Notes: generated by a model from the sequence alone, not told the origin. Counted from the first letter of the stretch, positions 48,851 through 57,384 are shown. The stretch is 64,000 nucleotides of DNA from Peribacillus sp044761665 (GCF_044761665.1 NZ_JBIWCW010000002.1:540544-604543); one strand, 5' to 3'. A program made the numbers and translations.

Positions 48851-48879
48851 ACTATACAGGTAGTGTTAATAAAGGTCAA
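48851..48879 (-). promoter_or_regulatory. Sigma-A promoter of the S-box transcript
   Basis: On the minus strand TTGACC is followed after 17 bases by TATAGT, about 25 bp upstream of the aptamer. Confidence 0.75.
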
Positions 48880-48980
48880 GAGAAAACAGATAATTTTGAA
48901 TATAATTGTTATTAGAAAGTGAGTTTCTCTTAGTTAAAATACTTTTATACACTTTCGCGGTGAAGTATTAAAAAAATCCT

Positions 48981-49009
48981 TTGACTATTGTCAGAATATT
49001 TCTTATAAT
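48981..49009 (+). promoter_or_regulatory. Sigma-A promoter of the IIC-like permease gene
   Basis: TTGACT and TATAAT are separated by 17 bases, 35 bp upstream of the start codon. Confidence 0.8.
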
Positions 49010-49043
49010 TGTGTACATTATAGCGAGATAGGGGAATATTCAA

Positions 49044-50081
49044 ATGAGAGATTTTTTCAGTAAATTATTAACGGGGATGAGCATAGGGATTGTCGTATCA
49101 TTAATTCCGAATGCTTTATTAGGGGAAATACTTAAACTATTGATTCCATATTTTCCCGTGTTACAGCATATATTCGATATCACCGTTTTCGTGATGAGCT
49201 TGTTACCTGTCATGATTGGGGTGATGGTCGGGATTTCGTTCAAGCTATCATCCATTCAAACGGCCAGCATCGGGATAGCGGCCATGGTCGGAAGTGGTGC
49301 CATCCAGAAAACGGCTGACGGTTTATTTGCCCTTAATGGGATTGGCATAGTAATCAATACTGGTATTACCGCGGCATTGACCGTATTGTTCCTGCAATTA
49401 ATTGGCGACAAATTAAAGGCGTATGCGATTCTTTTAATGCCGACTTTAAGTATCTTGGTACCAGGCATGATTGGATATTTAATTCTGCCATACGTAAAAT
49501 CCGCTACGGGACTATTAGGAGTCGGCATCGCTAACGTGACGTCCTTGCAACCCATTTTGATGGGAGCCATTATTTCTGTTATCTTCTGTCTCATTATCTT
49601 ATCTCCCATTTCAACGGTCGGGGTGGCGACGGTCATTATGCTCTCAGGTATAGGATCTGGTGCGGCCAACCTAGGAATCGTGGCAGCTGGTGTTGGCCTA
49701 GCCATTGCAAGCTACAAAGCGAACTCACTCGGAACGGCTTTAGCGCATGTGCTAGGTTCTCCTAAAATCCAAATGCGGAATTTCTTCATGAAACCGAAAA
49801 TTGCGTTTCCCATGCTGATCACGTCAGCGATACTAGGTGCGTTGGCTGGTTTGTTAAACATACAAGGGACCCCGTATAGTGCTGGATTTGGATTATCGGG
49901 ATTGGTCGGTCCCTTGAACTACATGAAACTGGCGGAAGGCGGGTGGATTGTCAGTAACATATCCATCATGGTCATCATTTTCTTCATTCTTCCGATTGTG
50001 TTGAACCTGGTGCTGATTTACGTTTTCTCGAAGAAGTTGAAATGGATTAAAGCAGAAGACTATACCCTGCATTTTGAATAA
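49044..50081 (+). CDS. PTS EIIC-like membrane permease (PTS_EIIC_2 family)
   Basis: The 345-residue protein has about ten helices and a glycine-rich core (GSGAIQKTADGLFALNGIGI; STVGVATVIMLSGIGSGAAN). It fits the PTS_EIIC_2 family, whose members lack linked EIIA/EIIB domains and whose substrates are mostly unknown. No PTS components lie nearby, so transport may not be phosphotransferase-dependent. The ATG follows ATAGGGG. It is monocistronic. Confidence 0.83.
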   Translation: MRDFFSKLLTGMSIGIVVSLIPNALLGEILKLLIPYFPVLQHIFDITVFVMSLLPVMIGVMVGISFKLSSIQTASIGIAAMVGSGAIQKTADGLFALNGIGIVINTGITAALTVLFLQLIGDKLKAYAILLMPTLSILVPGMIGYLILPYVKSATGLLGVGIANVTSLQPILMGAIISVIFCLIILSPISTVGVATVIMLSGIGSGAANLGIVAAGVGLAIASYKANSLGTALAHVLGSPKIQMRNFFMKPKIAFPMLITSAILGALAGLLNIQGTPYSAGFGLSGLVGPLNYMKLAEGGWIVSNISIMVIIFFILPIVLNLVLIYVFSKKLKWIKAEDYTLHFE

Positions 50082-50094
50082 AAGGAGACTCACT

Positions 50095-50135
50095 AGAAGA
50101 AGCAGTCAGGCGTTTAGCTCTGGCTGCTTCTTTTG
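50095..50135 (+). terminator. Terminator after the IIC-like gene
   Basis: AAGAAGCAGTCAG pairs with CTGGCTGCTTCTT and is followed by a short T-run. Confidence 0.8.
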
Positions 50136-50144
50136 ATAGGTAGG

Positions 50145-51170
50145 CTAATTCAATGGGACTTCAACCTTTAAATCTAGAATTTCTCCATAATCAGGAGTAC
50201 CTGGGTCTCCGTTATCATAGTGTGGCTGAATGGTTAATGTTTTAGGAATAGTGCTCATAGGCGGAAGAGCTAAGACAATTTTGTGTCCACTCCCATTGAC
50301 GTGTCCATATTGGAGTTCTAAATTTTTGTAAACATGTCCTTGGTCATCTGTCACGATATAAGGAAATGATGGCCATGAGTCATTCTCGTCCATTTCCGTT
50401 GGATAATCCAAAGTCATATCGATTCTTGTGGATAGTGGAAGAAAAGATACTTGATCTACGGATAATGTATAGATACGATCCTCGGTTTGAACTTTTGCAT
50501 TTGGCGTAAATGTTGGAATCTTATCTTCTACTTTTTCTAAAGGGAACGAGACATCCCATTTCCCTTTTCTTCCGAATAAATTTTCCCCATGTACAGCTAC
50601 AGTAATGGAATCACCATATTCATCATAATTAGCTAGTGTATATTGGTGAGATTCAATAATCGTATTGGAATTTACGTCATCAGATGTTGAGGATCCTATA
50701 GCGATATTTGGCTCGCTTCCGTTAATGGTAATGTACCTAAACCCCTGATTCGCTTCGTTTCCTAGGTCTAATTTGGAATAATCCCCTTTATATTCGACGG
50801 TTACGACTAAGCGTCCACCATCATAAACGGCTTCCTTCACGTTCATTGTTACACCATCATGGGTATCATGTTTTTCGATAGTACTTGCTAGTGCGTTCTG
50901 TTCGATTTTTTCAGCAGCAAGGTCATCGAATTGGGCATAGATTGGGCCAATAATAGGGATATGTGATAAAGATTGCGCGAGAGCAGGGGATAGAAAACCT
51001 GTTCCAAGTACGGATATGCACAATCCACTGGCAATTAAGCTGGAAAGCCTCTTGATATTCTTGCGTTTTGTTCGTTTCGCTTTATAAATGGCTGTTTTTT
51101 CTCTTTGTTTCAATAATTCCTCTGGGATGGAAATGTCATCAATAGACTGGCGGATGTCCCCTTTATCCAT
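50145..51170 (-). CDS. DUF4179-type membrane protein, putative anti-sigma partner
   Basis: The 341-residue protein has a cytoplasmic N-terminus (about 1-42), one membrane helix (about 43-65, LIASGLCISVLGTGFLSPAL) and a large beta-rich external domain with VTVEYKGDYSKLDLGN and TLTIQPHYDNGDPGTPDYGE. The layout and an 8-bp overlap with the upstream sigma gene match DUF4179 proteins that act as anti-sigma factors or sigma-linked effectors. The external domain may sense a wall or membrane signal. Confidence 0.75.
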   Translation of the reverse strand: MDKGDIRQSIDDISIPEELLKQREKTAIYKAKRTKRKNIKRLSSLIASGLCISVLGTGFLSPALAQSLSHIPIIGPIYAQFDDLAAEKIEQNALASTIEKHDTHDGVTMNVKEAVYDGGRLVVTVEYKGDYSKLDLGNEANQGFRYITINGSEPNIAIGSSTSDDVNSNTIIESHQYTLANYDEYGDSITVAVHGENLFGRKGKWDVSFPLEKVEDKIPTFTPNAKVQTEDRIYTLSVDQVSFLPLSTRIDMTLDYPTEMDENDSWPSFPYIVTDDQGHVYKNLELQYGHVNGSGHKIVLALPPMSTIPKTLTIQPHYDNGDPGTPDYGEILDLKVEVPLN

Positions 51171-51693
51171 GCAGATAACCCTCCTTTAAAATGGGGCGTA
51201 AGATTTGCTTTGCCCGATGTAAATTGGATTTGACGGTTCCTTCGGGATAATCCATGAATTCCGCTATCTCCTTAATAGAAAGATCATGATAATACCTCAA
51301 CAGAATCATCGTTTTATACGTTACGTCCAGCGATTCAAAAGCTTTGGTTAAATCAAGTGATTGATCCAAATTATCAAATCCTTCAACGGACATTAACTGC
51401 TCGAACAGTTCGTCGGCTGCTAGAAAGTGTTTAGATGATTTTCTAATAAAATCAATCGACTTAAATATTATGATTTTTGTTATCCAACTCTGGAATTGTC
51501 CAGGTTTTTTTAATTTTTTTAAAGAAAGATAAGCCTCGTAAATGGTTTCTTGATATAAATCCAGTGCATCCTGCTCATTTCGAACGTAGGAAAAAGCAGT
51601 TCGGTATAGTTTATTGCGGACAGAGGCAATCAATTGTTCAAACGCCTCGTCATTGCCTTTTCGTGCTTGCTTTACTAAATAGGTCGTATCCAT
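51163..51693 (-). CDS. Sigma-70 family (ECF-type) RNA polymerase sigma factor
   Basis: The 176-residue protein has region 2 (about 10-80, with NEQDALDLYQETIYEAYLSL and FQSWITKIIIFKSIDFIRKS) and region 4 (about 115-165, LDVTYKTMILLRYYHDLSIK, then EIAEFMDYPEGTVKSNLHRA). The start at ATG 51693 follows GGGGGG; the longer open frame overlaps the preceding gene's terminator and is unlikely. It is co-transcribed with the DUF4179 gene. Length and sequence resemble SigV/SigM-group factors, but the regulon is unknown. Confidence 0.9.
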   Translation of the reverse strand: MDTTYLVKQARKGNDEAFEQLIASVRNKLYRTAFSYVRNEQDALDLYQETIYEAYLSLKKLKKPGQFQSWITKIIIFKSIDFIRKSSKHFLAADELFEQLMSVEGFDNLDQSLDLTKAFESLDVTYKTMILLRYYHDLSIKEIAEFMDYPEGTVKSNLHRAKQILRPILKEGYLHG

Positions 51694-51759
51694 TCTTCTA
51701 CTTTTCCCCCCTTTACTATATAGTCGAATGAAGCATGACATCGGTTGCAGAAAAAATAC

Positions 51760-51801
51760 GAAAAAGCCATGATCCGTCCAGTTGTTTAGACGGGTCATGG
51801 C
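51760..51801 (-). terminator. Terminator of the TPR lipoprotein gene
   Basis: On the minus strand GCCATGACCCGTC and GACGGATCATGGC form a 13-bp stem followed by TTTTTCG, separating the lipoprotein gene from the sigma operon. Confidence 0.85.
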
Positions 51802-51821
51802 AACTTGCTTCACTGTTATCA

Positions 51822-52832
51822 CTATGAGTTGGCGGATGGAACAAAGGTTTCTGCAATATGAGAAGTGATTGGACCGTACTTCTCTTGTTCACTAGCGGGA
51901 TAGGTAATGATAAAGGTCGTGCCAACCTGATCATTAAAGTAGAATTTCTTATAGATGATTCTCCCGTTTTCTTCGTAGGAAAGGACATACCAATCTTCTG
52001 TTATGCGCTGATAGGCGATTTCTTCAGTGATGCTTTTCAAATCGTCTTCATAATACATTTCGATTGTTTCTTCATCGTTGATTACATTCGTATGGCTAGC
52101 ATAAGCGGTAATCTCAAATTCTTCATTATAGAACCTGGCTCCATCCCCATTGGTAGGAGGGGGATCCATTCTTAAGCCTTTGGGATAGTACATGGAAAAC
52201 CCGTAGCGGCCGTTTTCGTATAGTTGATACGTATCGTGCTGCTTATCAGATTTTTCTACGGTTTTCTTTACTTCAGGTTGTGCAACTTCCTGGTCTTTCG
52301 AGGCAAGGTCTATTTGTTTCGTGAGTTTATTCAGTTCAGGTTGATAGTCGGATAGTGAGTCATTCGATTCCAGACTTTTTTCTAAAAGCTGCAATTTCTT
52401 CCGTGCTAAACTGTAGTTCTCTTTTGCCATAAGTTCTTTCACCATCTTCATGGTGTCTTCAAAAGAAGAAGTCATTTCCTGATCAGCAAGGACGTCATCT
52501 TTTAGTTTTTCAGCTTCGGTCTGCAAGGTTTTCAACGTGCTCTTATTCGCAAGGACCGTGTTTAGCGATTCAAGGGAAGCTCCATACTCTTTTTCCTCAT
52601 AAGCAGAGACTGCCTCATCCATATGATTCGCCTGCTCAAGATAGCTAGAGGCATCCTCGTCCCCGTTTTTCTCCTTTAAGGCTAATTCGAATTGAATGGC
52701 TGCCTGATGGTAATCCCGTTCTCCTAGCTTTTCGATACCCTTATCCATAGCATCCTGGTATCCATCACTCGAACATGAAGTAAGTACGAATAAGCAGAGG
52801 AGAGTAAGGGGCAATGAAATGAGTTTGTACAT
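51822..52832 (-). CDS. Lipoprotein with TPR-like repeats
   Basis: The 336-residue protein has a lipoprotein signal with lipobox LTSCSS (cysteine near residue 20). Helical repeats follow (about 25-180: YQDAMDKGIEKLGERDYHQA, AAIQFELALKEKN, NYSLARKKLQLLEKSLES), then a charged linker and a beta domain from about 205 (YQLYENGRYGFSMYYPKGL). It probably works at the outer membrane surface, perhaps in wall stress, given the sigma operon downstream, but a terminator separates them. The start at 52832 follows GGAGATAATAGG. No function is assigned. Confidence 0.75.
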   Translation of the reverse strand: MYKLISLPLTLLCLFVLTSCSSDGYQDAMDKGIEKLGERDYHQAAIQFELALKEKNGDEDASSYLEQANHMDEAVSAYEEKEYGASLESLNTVLANKSTLKTLQTEAEKLKDDVLADQEMTSSFEDTMKMVKELMAKENYSLARKKLQLLEKSLESNDSLSDYQPELNKLTKQIDLASKDQEVAQPEVKKTVEKSDKQHDTYQLYENGRYGFSMYYPKGLRMDPPPTNGDGARFYNEEFEITAYASHTNVINDEETIEMYYEDDLKSITEEIAYQRITEDWYVLSYEENGRIIYKKFYFNDQVGTTFIITYPASEQEKYGPITSHIAETFVPSANS

Positions 52833-53045
52833 CCTATTATCTCCTATCCTAAAGTCTGAATTTTTTTGTATGATTTAAATTTTACCAGAATTTAAATATT
52901 GTAGGTGATTTCGGAAAATTAATATCTAAAATGTTACCAAGTATATTGAAAAAACGTACATTTTTTACCAAAAAAGCATAATCATGAAATCATCTATGAT
53001 AAAATACCTATGTCATATAGAGAAAGAAATCAGGGGGATATTAAA

Positions 53046-53270
53046 ATGAATGTAAGTAAATTCATCAAAGCATTGGTCGCTATCATTTTCATTTGTAGTC
53101 TGGCACTTCCGTTCACGTCAACAGCCAACGCTGCGAGTACCTCAAGTGCCACTGTGACAGCAAGCAATTTGAATGTAAGAGAAAAGGCCTCAATCAAGGC
53201 AAAAAAAGTGGGGTCACTGAAAAAGGGAACCAACGTGAAGGTCTATTCCAAAACAAAATCAGTGAATTAG
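53046..53270 (+). CDS. Secreted truncated SH3-domain protein
   Basis: The 74-residue product has a signal peptide (about 1-29, ending STANAA) and the first half of a bacterial SH3 domain (TVTASNLNVREKASIKAKKV, then GSLKKGTNVKVYSKTK). A complete SH3b domain would continue with a GWxKV strand and a GYV motif, but a stop follows after SVN. The missing part is not in another frame just downstream. It may be a functional short form or a truncated remnant. The start at 53046 follows AGGGGGA. Confidence 0.65.
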   Translation: MNVSKFIKALVAIIFICSLALPFTSTANAASTSSATVTASNLNVREKASIKAKKVGSLKKGTNVKVYSKTKSVN

Positions 53271-53299
53271 TCGAGTTGAAGAAGAGAAAGTAAGTAGGC

Positions 53300-53330
53300 A
53301 ACTGCCACTCATCCTGAGTGGCAGTTTTAT
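53300..53330 (+). terminator. Terminator after the SH3 gene
   Basis: AACTGCCACTC and GAGTGGCAGTT form an 11-bp stem with a TTTATTT tail. Confidence 0.85.
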
Positions 53331-53524
53331 TTAATATAAGAAAGCGTTCGTAAAAGCAGATTGTCAGGGAATCAAAAAGGTTTACCAAACTGTTAGATCA
53401 GGAGAGGTATTGATAAAATAAGGGAAAAAGAATAGGGACAATATACAAGTTGTTCCGCCAAGACTCAATCTTGAATAAGATGATTCAACGGAGTTTTCGG
53501 ATTCTTGGTAAGGGGAGGGAAACC

Positions 53525-53971
53525 ATGTTTGATAAATTTAAAGATAAAATAACTAAGGCTGCGACGGAGGGTTTTTCGATACCGATTACATCCAAGATGA
53601 TTGCGGGATTGATAGAGAAGAAAACAGGTGAAAAAGATATCGATGTCCACATTACTCCAGAGCATATCGTGTTACGGGGGACGACAGAGATAAAGAAATT
53701 GATGTTGACGAAAAAGGTCGCGTTCACGATTACATTGAAACCGGTGCAGAGTGATAAAAGAACGATTCTGTTTCAGCTTGTTCACATGAAGCCATTCGAT
53801 ATAAAATTCATCAATAATAAGTTGTTTAACAGACCTCCATTTTTTGAATATCATAACCGGAGAATTAAGATTGATTTTAATTCGTGGGATGTTGTGAAGA
53901 AAGTGCCTGTAGGCCAGATTAGATCGTTTGAGCTGGTTGAAGGGGCGCTGAACATCAAATTGTCTCTATAA
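53525..53971 (+). CDS. Hypothetical protein with a beta-rich C-terminal region
   Basis: The 148-residue protein starts with an amphipathic, basic segment (MFDKFKDKITKAATEGFS). A predicted beta-sheet region follows (DIDVHITPEHIVLRGTTE, KVAFTITLKPVQSDKRTI, FELVEGALNIKLSL). No signal peptide or membrane helix is present. The start at 53525 follows GGGGAGGG; the upstream 25 codons are open but unsupported. The family is not recognised. Confidence 0.72.
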   Translation: MFDKFKDKITKAATEGFSIPITSKMIAGLIEKKTGEKDIDVHITPEHIVLRGTTEIKKLMLTKKVAFTITLKPVQSDKRTILFQLVHMKPFDIKFINNKLFNRPPFFEYHNRRIKIDFNSWDVVKKVPVGQIRSFELVEGALNIKLSL

Positions 53972-53994
53972 CTATGTAAAATAATAAGAGGATG

Positions 53995-54027
53995 AACCTA
54001 AATATTAGCTCTTTATTTAGGTTTTCT
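53995..54027 (+). terminator. Terminator after the 53.5-kb hypothetical gene
   Basis: AACCTAAAT and ATTTAGGTT form a 9-bp stem followed by TTCTG. Confidence 0.6.
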
Positions 54028-54044
54028 GTATGCTTAGTATTCGC

Positions 54045-54083
54045 AAATGGGTATGTTAAATGGTTATGTAAAATGGGTATGTT
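54045..54083 (+). repeat. Three tandem 13-bp repeats upstream of glpP
   Basis: AAATGGGTATGTT (54045), AAATGGTTATGTA (54058) and AAATGGGTATGTT (54071) repeat at a 13-bp period, about 100 bp before glpP. Confidence 0.7.
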
Positions 54084-54181
54084 AATAGTAGCTTTCATCT
54101 AAGGGTGATGTAAGAGACCTATTATTTTTACGACAGGTTCTGCTTAAGATGTGTTTGTTAGCGTTACGAGGAGGGGATATG

Positions 54182-54727
54182 ATGGATCAGAAGATTTTGC
54201 CTGCTTCGGCAAGCATGAAGGATTTTGAGAGATTCTTGGAGAGTTCCTATGAGATAGGAGTTTTTCTTGATTTACATATATCACAGTTGAAAAATGTAAG
54301 CCTGATGGCCAAGCAACGTAACAAGAAAATGATTTTTCATGTCGATTTGATTCAGGGAATTAAAAGTGACGAGTATGCGACTGAGTTCATTTGCCAGGAG
54401 TTCAATCCGTATGGGTTGATATCGACAAAGTCCAGCGTGATTTTAAAAGCAAAGCAAAAAGGCGTTGTTGCCATTCAGCGGATTTTTTTGATAGACTCCC
54501 ATGCATTAGAGAAAAGCTATAAGCTGGTAAAGAAAACCCAGCCAGATTATATCGAGGTATTGCCGGGTGCCATGCCATGGATGATCAAAGAGGTGAAAGA
54601 ACATTTACAAACGCCCATTTTGGCTGGCGGGTTGATACGTAATTCAAATGAAGTCCTTAATGCGCTAGAGGCGGGAGCAACGTCGATCACGACTTCTAAA
54701 ACCGAATTATGGAATATGTTTAAATAG
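54182..54727 (+). CDS. glpP: Glycerol-3-phosphate responsive antiterminator GlpP
   Basis: The 181-residue RNA-binding protein binds glycerol-3-phosphate and prevents termination in the glpF and glpD leaders. Family stretches are IGVFLDLHISQLKNVSLM, KKMIFHVDLIQGIKSDEYAT, GLISTKSSVILKAKQKG, PDYIEVLPGAMPWMIKEV and PILAGGLIRNSNEVLNALEA. The start is at 54182, five bases after GAGGAGGGG. It precedes glpF, glpK and glpD in the order known from B. subtilis, and the matching leader hairpins are present downstream. Confidence 0.95.
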   Translation: MDQKILPASASMKDFERFLESSYEIGVFLDLHISQLKNVSLMAKQRNKKMIFHVDLIQGIKSDEYATEFICQEFNPYGLISTKSSVILKAKQKGVVAIQRIFLIDSHALEKSYKLVKKTQPDYIEVLPGAMPWMIKEVKEHLQTPILAGGLIRNSNEVLNALEAGATSITTSKTELWNMFK

Positions 54728-54736
54728 AAAAAACGT

Positions 54737-54765
54737 TTGACAGCGTTTTCACAACCTAGTATATT
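54737..54765 (+). promoter_or_regulatory. glpF promoter overlapped by a cre site
   Basis: TTGACA (54737) and TATATT (54760) are separated by 17 bases. TGACAGCGTTTTCA (54738-54751) matches the cre consensus at 13 of 14 positions and covers the -35, so CcpA should repress glycerol uptake when better carbon sources are present. Confidence 0.85.
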
Positions 54766-54772
54766 AAACTAC

Positions 54773-54869
54773 AATACAAGTTAATAGATGTGACGGAGAT
54801 AAGGAGACTCACAAAGGAAAATCCCCATTTTTATGGGGGTAGTTCTGCTGTGGGCCTCCTTTTATTTTT
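54773..54869 (+). promoter_or_regulatory. GlpP-controlled leader terminator of glpFK
   Basis: The leader carries AATACAAGTTAATA and a CGGAGATAAGGAGA block shared with the glpD leader. AAGGAGACTCACA then pairs with TGTGGGCCTCCTT (54849-54861), ending in TTTATTTTT, around an inner CCCCAT/ATGGGG hairpin. GlpP is expected to bind the block and prevent termination. Confidence 0.82.
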
Positions 54870-54908
54870 AAATGTGTATTTCATTCTAGAGAGGGAAGAG
54901 GTTTTAAT

Positions 54909-55733
54909 ATGTCGCCATTTTGGGGAGAAGTAATAGGTACAATGATTATCGTGCTTTTTGGTGCAGGTATTGGAGCGGGGTCTTCCTTAAAGGGGTCTTA
55001 TGCTAAAGATGCCGGATGGATTGTCGTTACGATAGCTTGGGGACTTGCTGTAACAATGGGGGTTTTCGCAGTCGGCTCGATTAGTGGTGCCCACTTAAAT
55101 CCAGCTGTTACTGTAGGGTTTGCCCTCATTGGAGAATTTCCTTGGGCAGATGTCCCAGGTTATATTGTAGGCCAAATGATTGGTGCGATTATAGGAGCGA
55201 CACTAGTATTCTTGCATTATTTACCACATTGGAAAGGTACCGATGATCCGGGTGCCAAGCTTGGTGTATTTGCTACTTCACCAGCCATCCCGCATACTTT
55301 TTCCAATCTGATGAGTGAAATGATTGGTACATTTGTCCTTATTCTTGGTTTACTATTTATTGGTGCCAACAAATTCACGGAAGGTTTAAATCCATTTGCC
55401 GTCGGTTTGTTGATTGTGGTGATTGGGATGTCCCTAGGGGGGACAACGGGATATGCCATAAATCCTGCCCGTGATTTGGGTCCTCGTATCGCACACTTCT
55501 TCTTGCCGATACCAGGTAAGGGAAATTCGAACTGGGGATATTCATGGATACCGGTCGTCGGCCCGCTTGTAGGGGGAGCTCTTGGCGCCGTCTTTTATAA
55601 AGCATTCTTCTTAGGTGAAATTACGATAGCATTTTGGTCTGTTTTGGCAGGAAGCCTGATATTATTAGTACTAGCCTACGTATTTGGCAAAAAACAGTCA
55701 CATGAAATAGAAAGAAGCAAAATAGCCAGTTAA
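54909..55733 (+). CDS. glpF: Glycerol uptake facilitator GlpF
   Basis: The 274-residue aquaglyceroporin has six helices and two NPA half-helices: GAHLNPAVTVGFALIG (near residue 65) and GYAINPARDLGPRIAHF (near 185). The aspartate in NPARD is typical of glycerol-conducting members. It lets glycerol diffuse into the cell for GlpK to trap. The ATG follows GAGAGGGAAGAGG. It is nine bases upstream of the glpK frame, in one operon. Confidence 0.95.
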   Translation: MSPFWGEVIGTMIIVLFGAGIGAGSSLKGSYAKDAGWIVVTIAWGLAVTMGVFAVGSISGAHLNPAVTVGFALIGEFPWADVPGYIVGQMIGAIIGATLVFLHYLPHWKGTDDPGAKLGVFATSPAIPHTFSNLMSEMIGTFVLILGLLFIGANKFTEGLNPFAVGLLIVVIGMSLGGTTGYAINPARDLGPRIAHFFLPIPGKGNSNWGYSWIPVVGPLVGGALGAVFYKAFFLGEITIAFWSVLAGSLILLVLAYVFGKKQSHEIERSKIAS

Positions 55734-55757
55734 TTTAAAGGGTTGGGGGAAAACACT

Positions 55758-57248
55758 ATGAAAAAATATATCTTATCTTTGGATCAAGGAACAACAAGTA
55801 CACGCGCAATTTTATTCAATGAAAAGGGCGAGTTGGTCCATGTAGCCCAAAGGGAGTTTACACAACATTTCCCAAAACCAGGCTGGGTTGAGCATGATGC
55901 CAATGAAATTTGGGGATCGGTTTTAGCCGTCATTGCAAGCGTGATATCGGAATCAGGAATTAAGCCAGAACAAATTGCTGGAATAGGAATCACTAACCAG
56001 CGTGAAACGACTGTCGTTTGGGATAAGGAAACGTCAGTCCCAATTTACAATGCAATCGTTTGGCAGTCTAGACAAACGAGCGAAATCTGTGAAGATTTGA
56101 AAAAAAATGGCCATAGTGATATGTTCCGTAAAAAAACTGGATTGTTAATAGATGCCTATTTTTCCGGCACAAAGGTGAAATGGATTCTTGATAATGTGGA
56201 AGGTGCACGTCAAAAAGCTGAGGAAGGCAAGCTGTTATTCGGCACAATCGATACGTGGTTAATCTGGAAACTTTCAGGAGGAAAAGCCCATGTAACGGAC
56301 TATTCCAATGCTTCGAGGACGTTAATGTATAACATCCATGATTTGGAGTGGGACGAAGAGATTTTGGAAATATTAGATGTTCCTAAATCGATGCTACCGG
56401 AAGTAAGACCATCTTCAGAAGTGTACGCTAACACGATTGAATACCATTTCTTTGGCCAGTCGATTCCAATCGCCGGAGCGGCGGGTGACCAACAAGCCGC
56501 TTTATTCGGTCAAGCTTGTTTTAAAGAGGGAATGGCTAAAAATACGTACGGCACAGGCTGTTTCATGCTGATGAATACGGGTGAAAAAGCAGTCGAGTCC
56601 GAGCACGGCCTATTGACGACCCTTGCCTGGGGATTGAATGGCAAGGTGGAGTATGCGCTGGAAGGCAGCATATTTGTTGCCGGCTCTGCTATCCAGTGGT
56701 TGCGTGATGGCATGCGGATGCTTAATGATGCCAAAGATAGTGAGGCATATGCAAAACGAGTGGACAGTACGGAAGGTGTGTATGTTGTACCAGCATTCGT
56801 CGGACTGGGAACCCCATACTGGGACAGCGATGTACGCGGTGCTGTATTTGGACTGACTCGCGGGACTACTAAAGAGCACTTTGTCAGGGCCACTCTTGAA
56901 TCCTTGGCCTATCAAGCGAAAGATGTCCTGGATGCAATGGAAGCAGATTCAGGCATCGCCTTGAAGACATTGCGAGTGGATGGAGGGGCCGTGAAAAACG
57001 ACTTCTTGATGCAATTCCAAAGCGACCTATTACAGGTTCCGGTTGAAAGACCTGTACTGAACGAAACGACAGCGCTTGGTGCTGCATACTTGGCAGGACT
57101 TGCTGTTGGTTATTGGAAGGACCAAGAGGAAATCTCGCAACAGTGGGTAATAGGCAAAACGTTCACACACTCCATGGAAGAGAAGGAAAGTGAAAAATTA
57201 TACGAAGGCTGGAAAAAAGCGGTTCAAGCTGCCATGGTCTTTAAATAA
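55758..57248 (+). CDS. glpK: Glycerol kinase GlpK
   Basis: The 496-residue FGGY kinase phosphorylates glycerol with ATP. It opens KYILSLDQGTTSTRAILF, contains GITNQRETTVVWDKETS, TYGTGCFMLMNTGEK, and the FGGY signature part TLRVDGGAVKNDFLMQFQSD. The regulatory histidine region (HEHFV...) reads KEHFVRATLESLAYQ, so the phosphorylated histidine of Firmicutes GlpK is present as part of EHFVR, a target of HPr. The start at 55758 follows GGGTTGGGGGA. Confidence 0.95.
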   Translation: MKKYILSLDQGTTSTRAILFNEKGELVHVAQREFTQHFPKPGWVEHDANEIWGSVLAVIASVISESGIKPEQIAGIGITNQRETTVVWDKETSVPIYNAIVWQSRQTSEICEDLKKNGHSDMFRKKTGLLIDAYFSGTKVKWILDNVEGARQKAEEGKLLFGTIDTWLIWKLSGGKAHVTDYSNASRTLMYNIHDLEWDEEILEILDVPKSMLPEVRPSSEVYANTIEYHFFGQSIPIAGAAGDQQAALFGQACFKEGMAKNTYGTGCFMLMNTGEKAVESEHGLLTTLAWGLNGKVEYALEGSIFVAGSAIQWLRDGMRMLNDAKDSEAYAKRVDSTEGVYVVPAFVGLGTPYWDSDVRGAVFGLTRGTTKEHFVRATLESLAYQAKDVLDAMEADSGIALKTLRVDGGAVKNDFLMQFQSDLLQVPVERPVLNETTALGAAYLAGLAVGYWKDQEEISQQWVIGKTFTHSMEEKESEKLYEGWKKAVQAAMVFK

Positions 57249-57288
57249 TATAGTAAATCTTTCATTTCATATTTAAGCAACACTATGA

Positions 57289-57294
57289 TATACT
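57289..57294 (+). promoter_or_regulatory. Possible -10 of the glpD promoter
   Basis: TATACT has a weak upstream partner (TTCATA, 57266-57271, 17 bases away). It precedes the conserved leader motif directly. Confidence 0.5.
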
Positions 57295-57295
57295 G

Positions 57296-57384
57296 AATAC
57301 AAGTTAATAACTCGGCCGGAGAACAGGAGAGACCATGAATGCGTTATCGGGAAATCGATGATGTGCATTTGTGGTCTCTTTTTA
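57296..57384 (+). promoter_or_regulatory. GlpP-controlled leader terminator of glpD
   Basis: AATACAAGTTAATA and CGGAGAACAGGAGA repeat the glpF leader motif. AGAGACCA (57328-57335) then pairs with TGGTCTCT (57372-57379), followed by a T-run, about 100 bp before the start codon. Confidence 0.85.
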
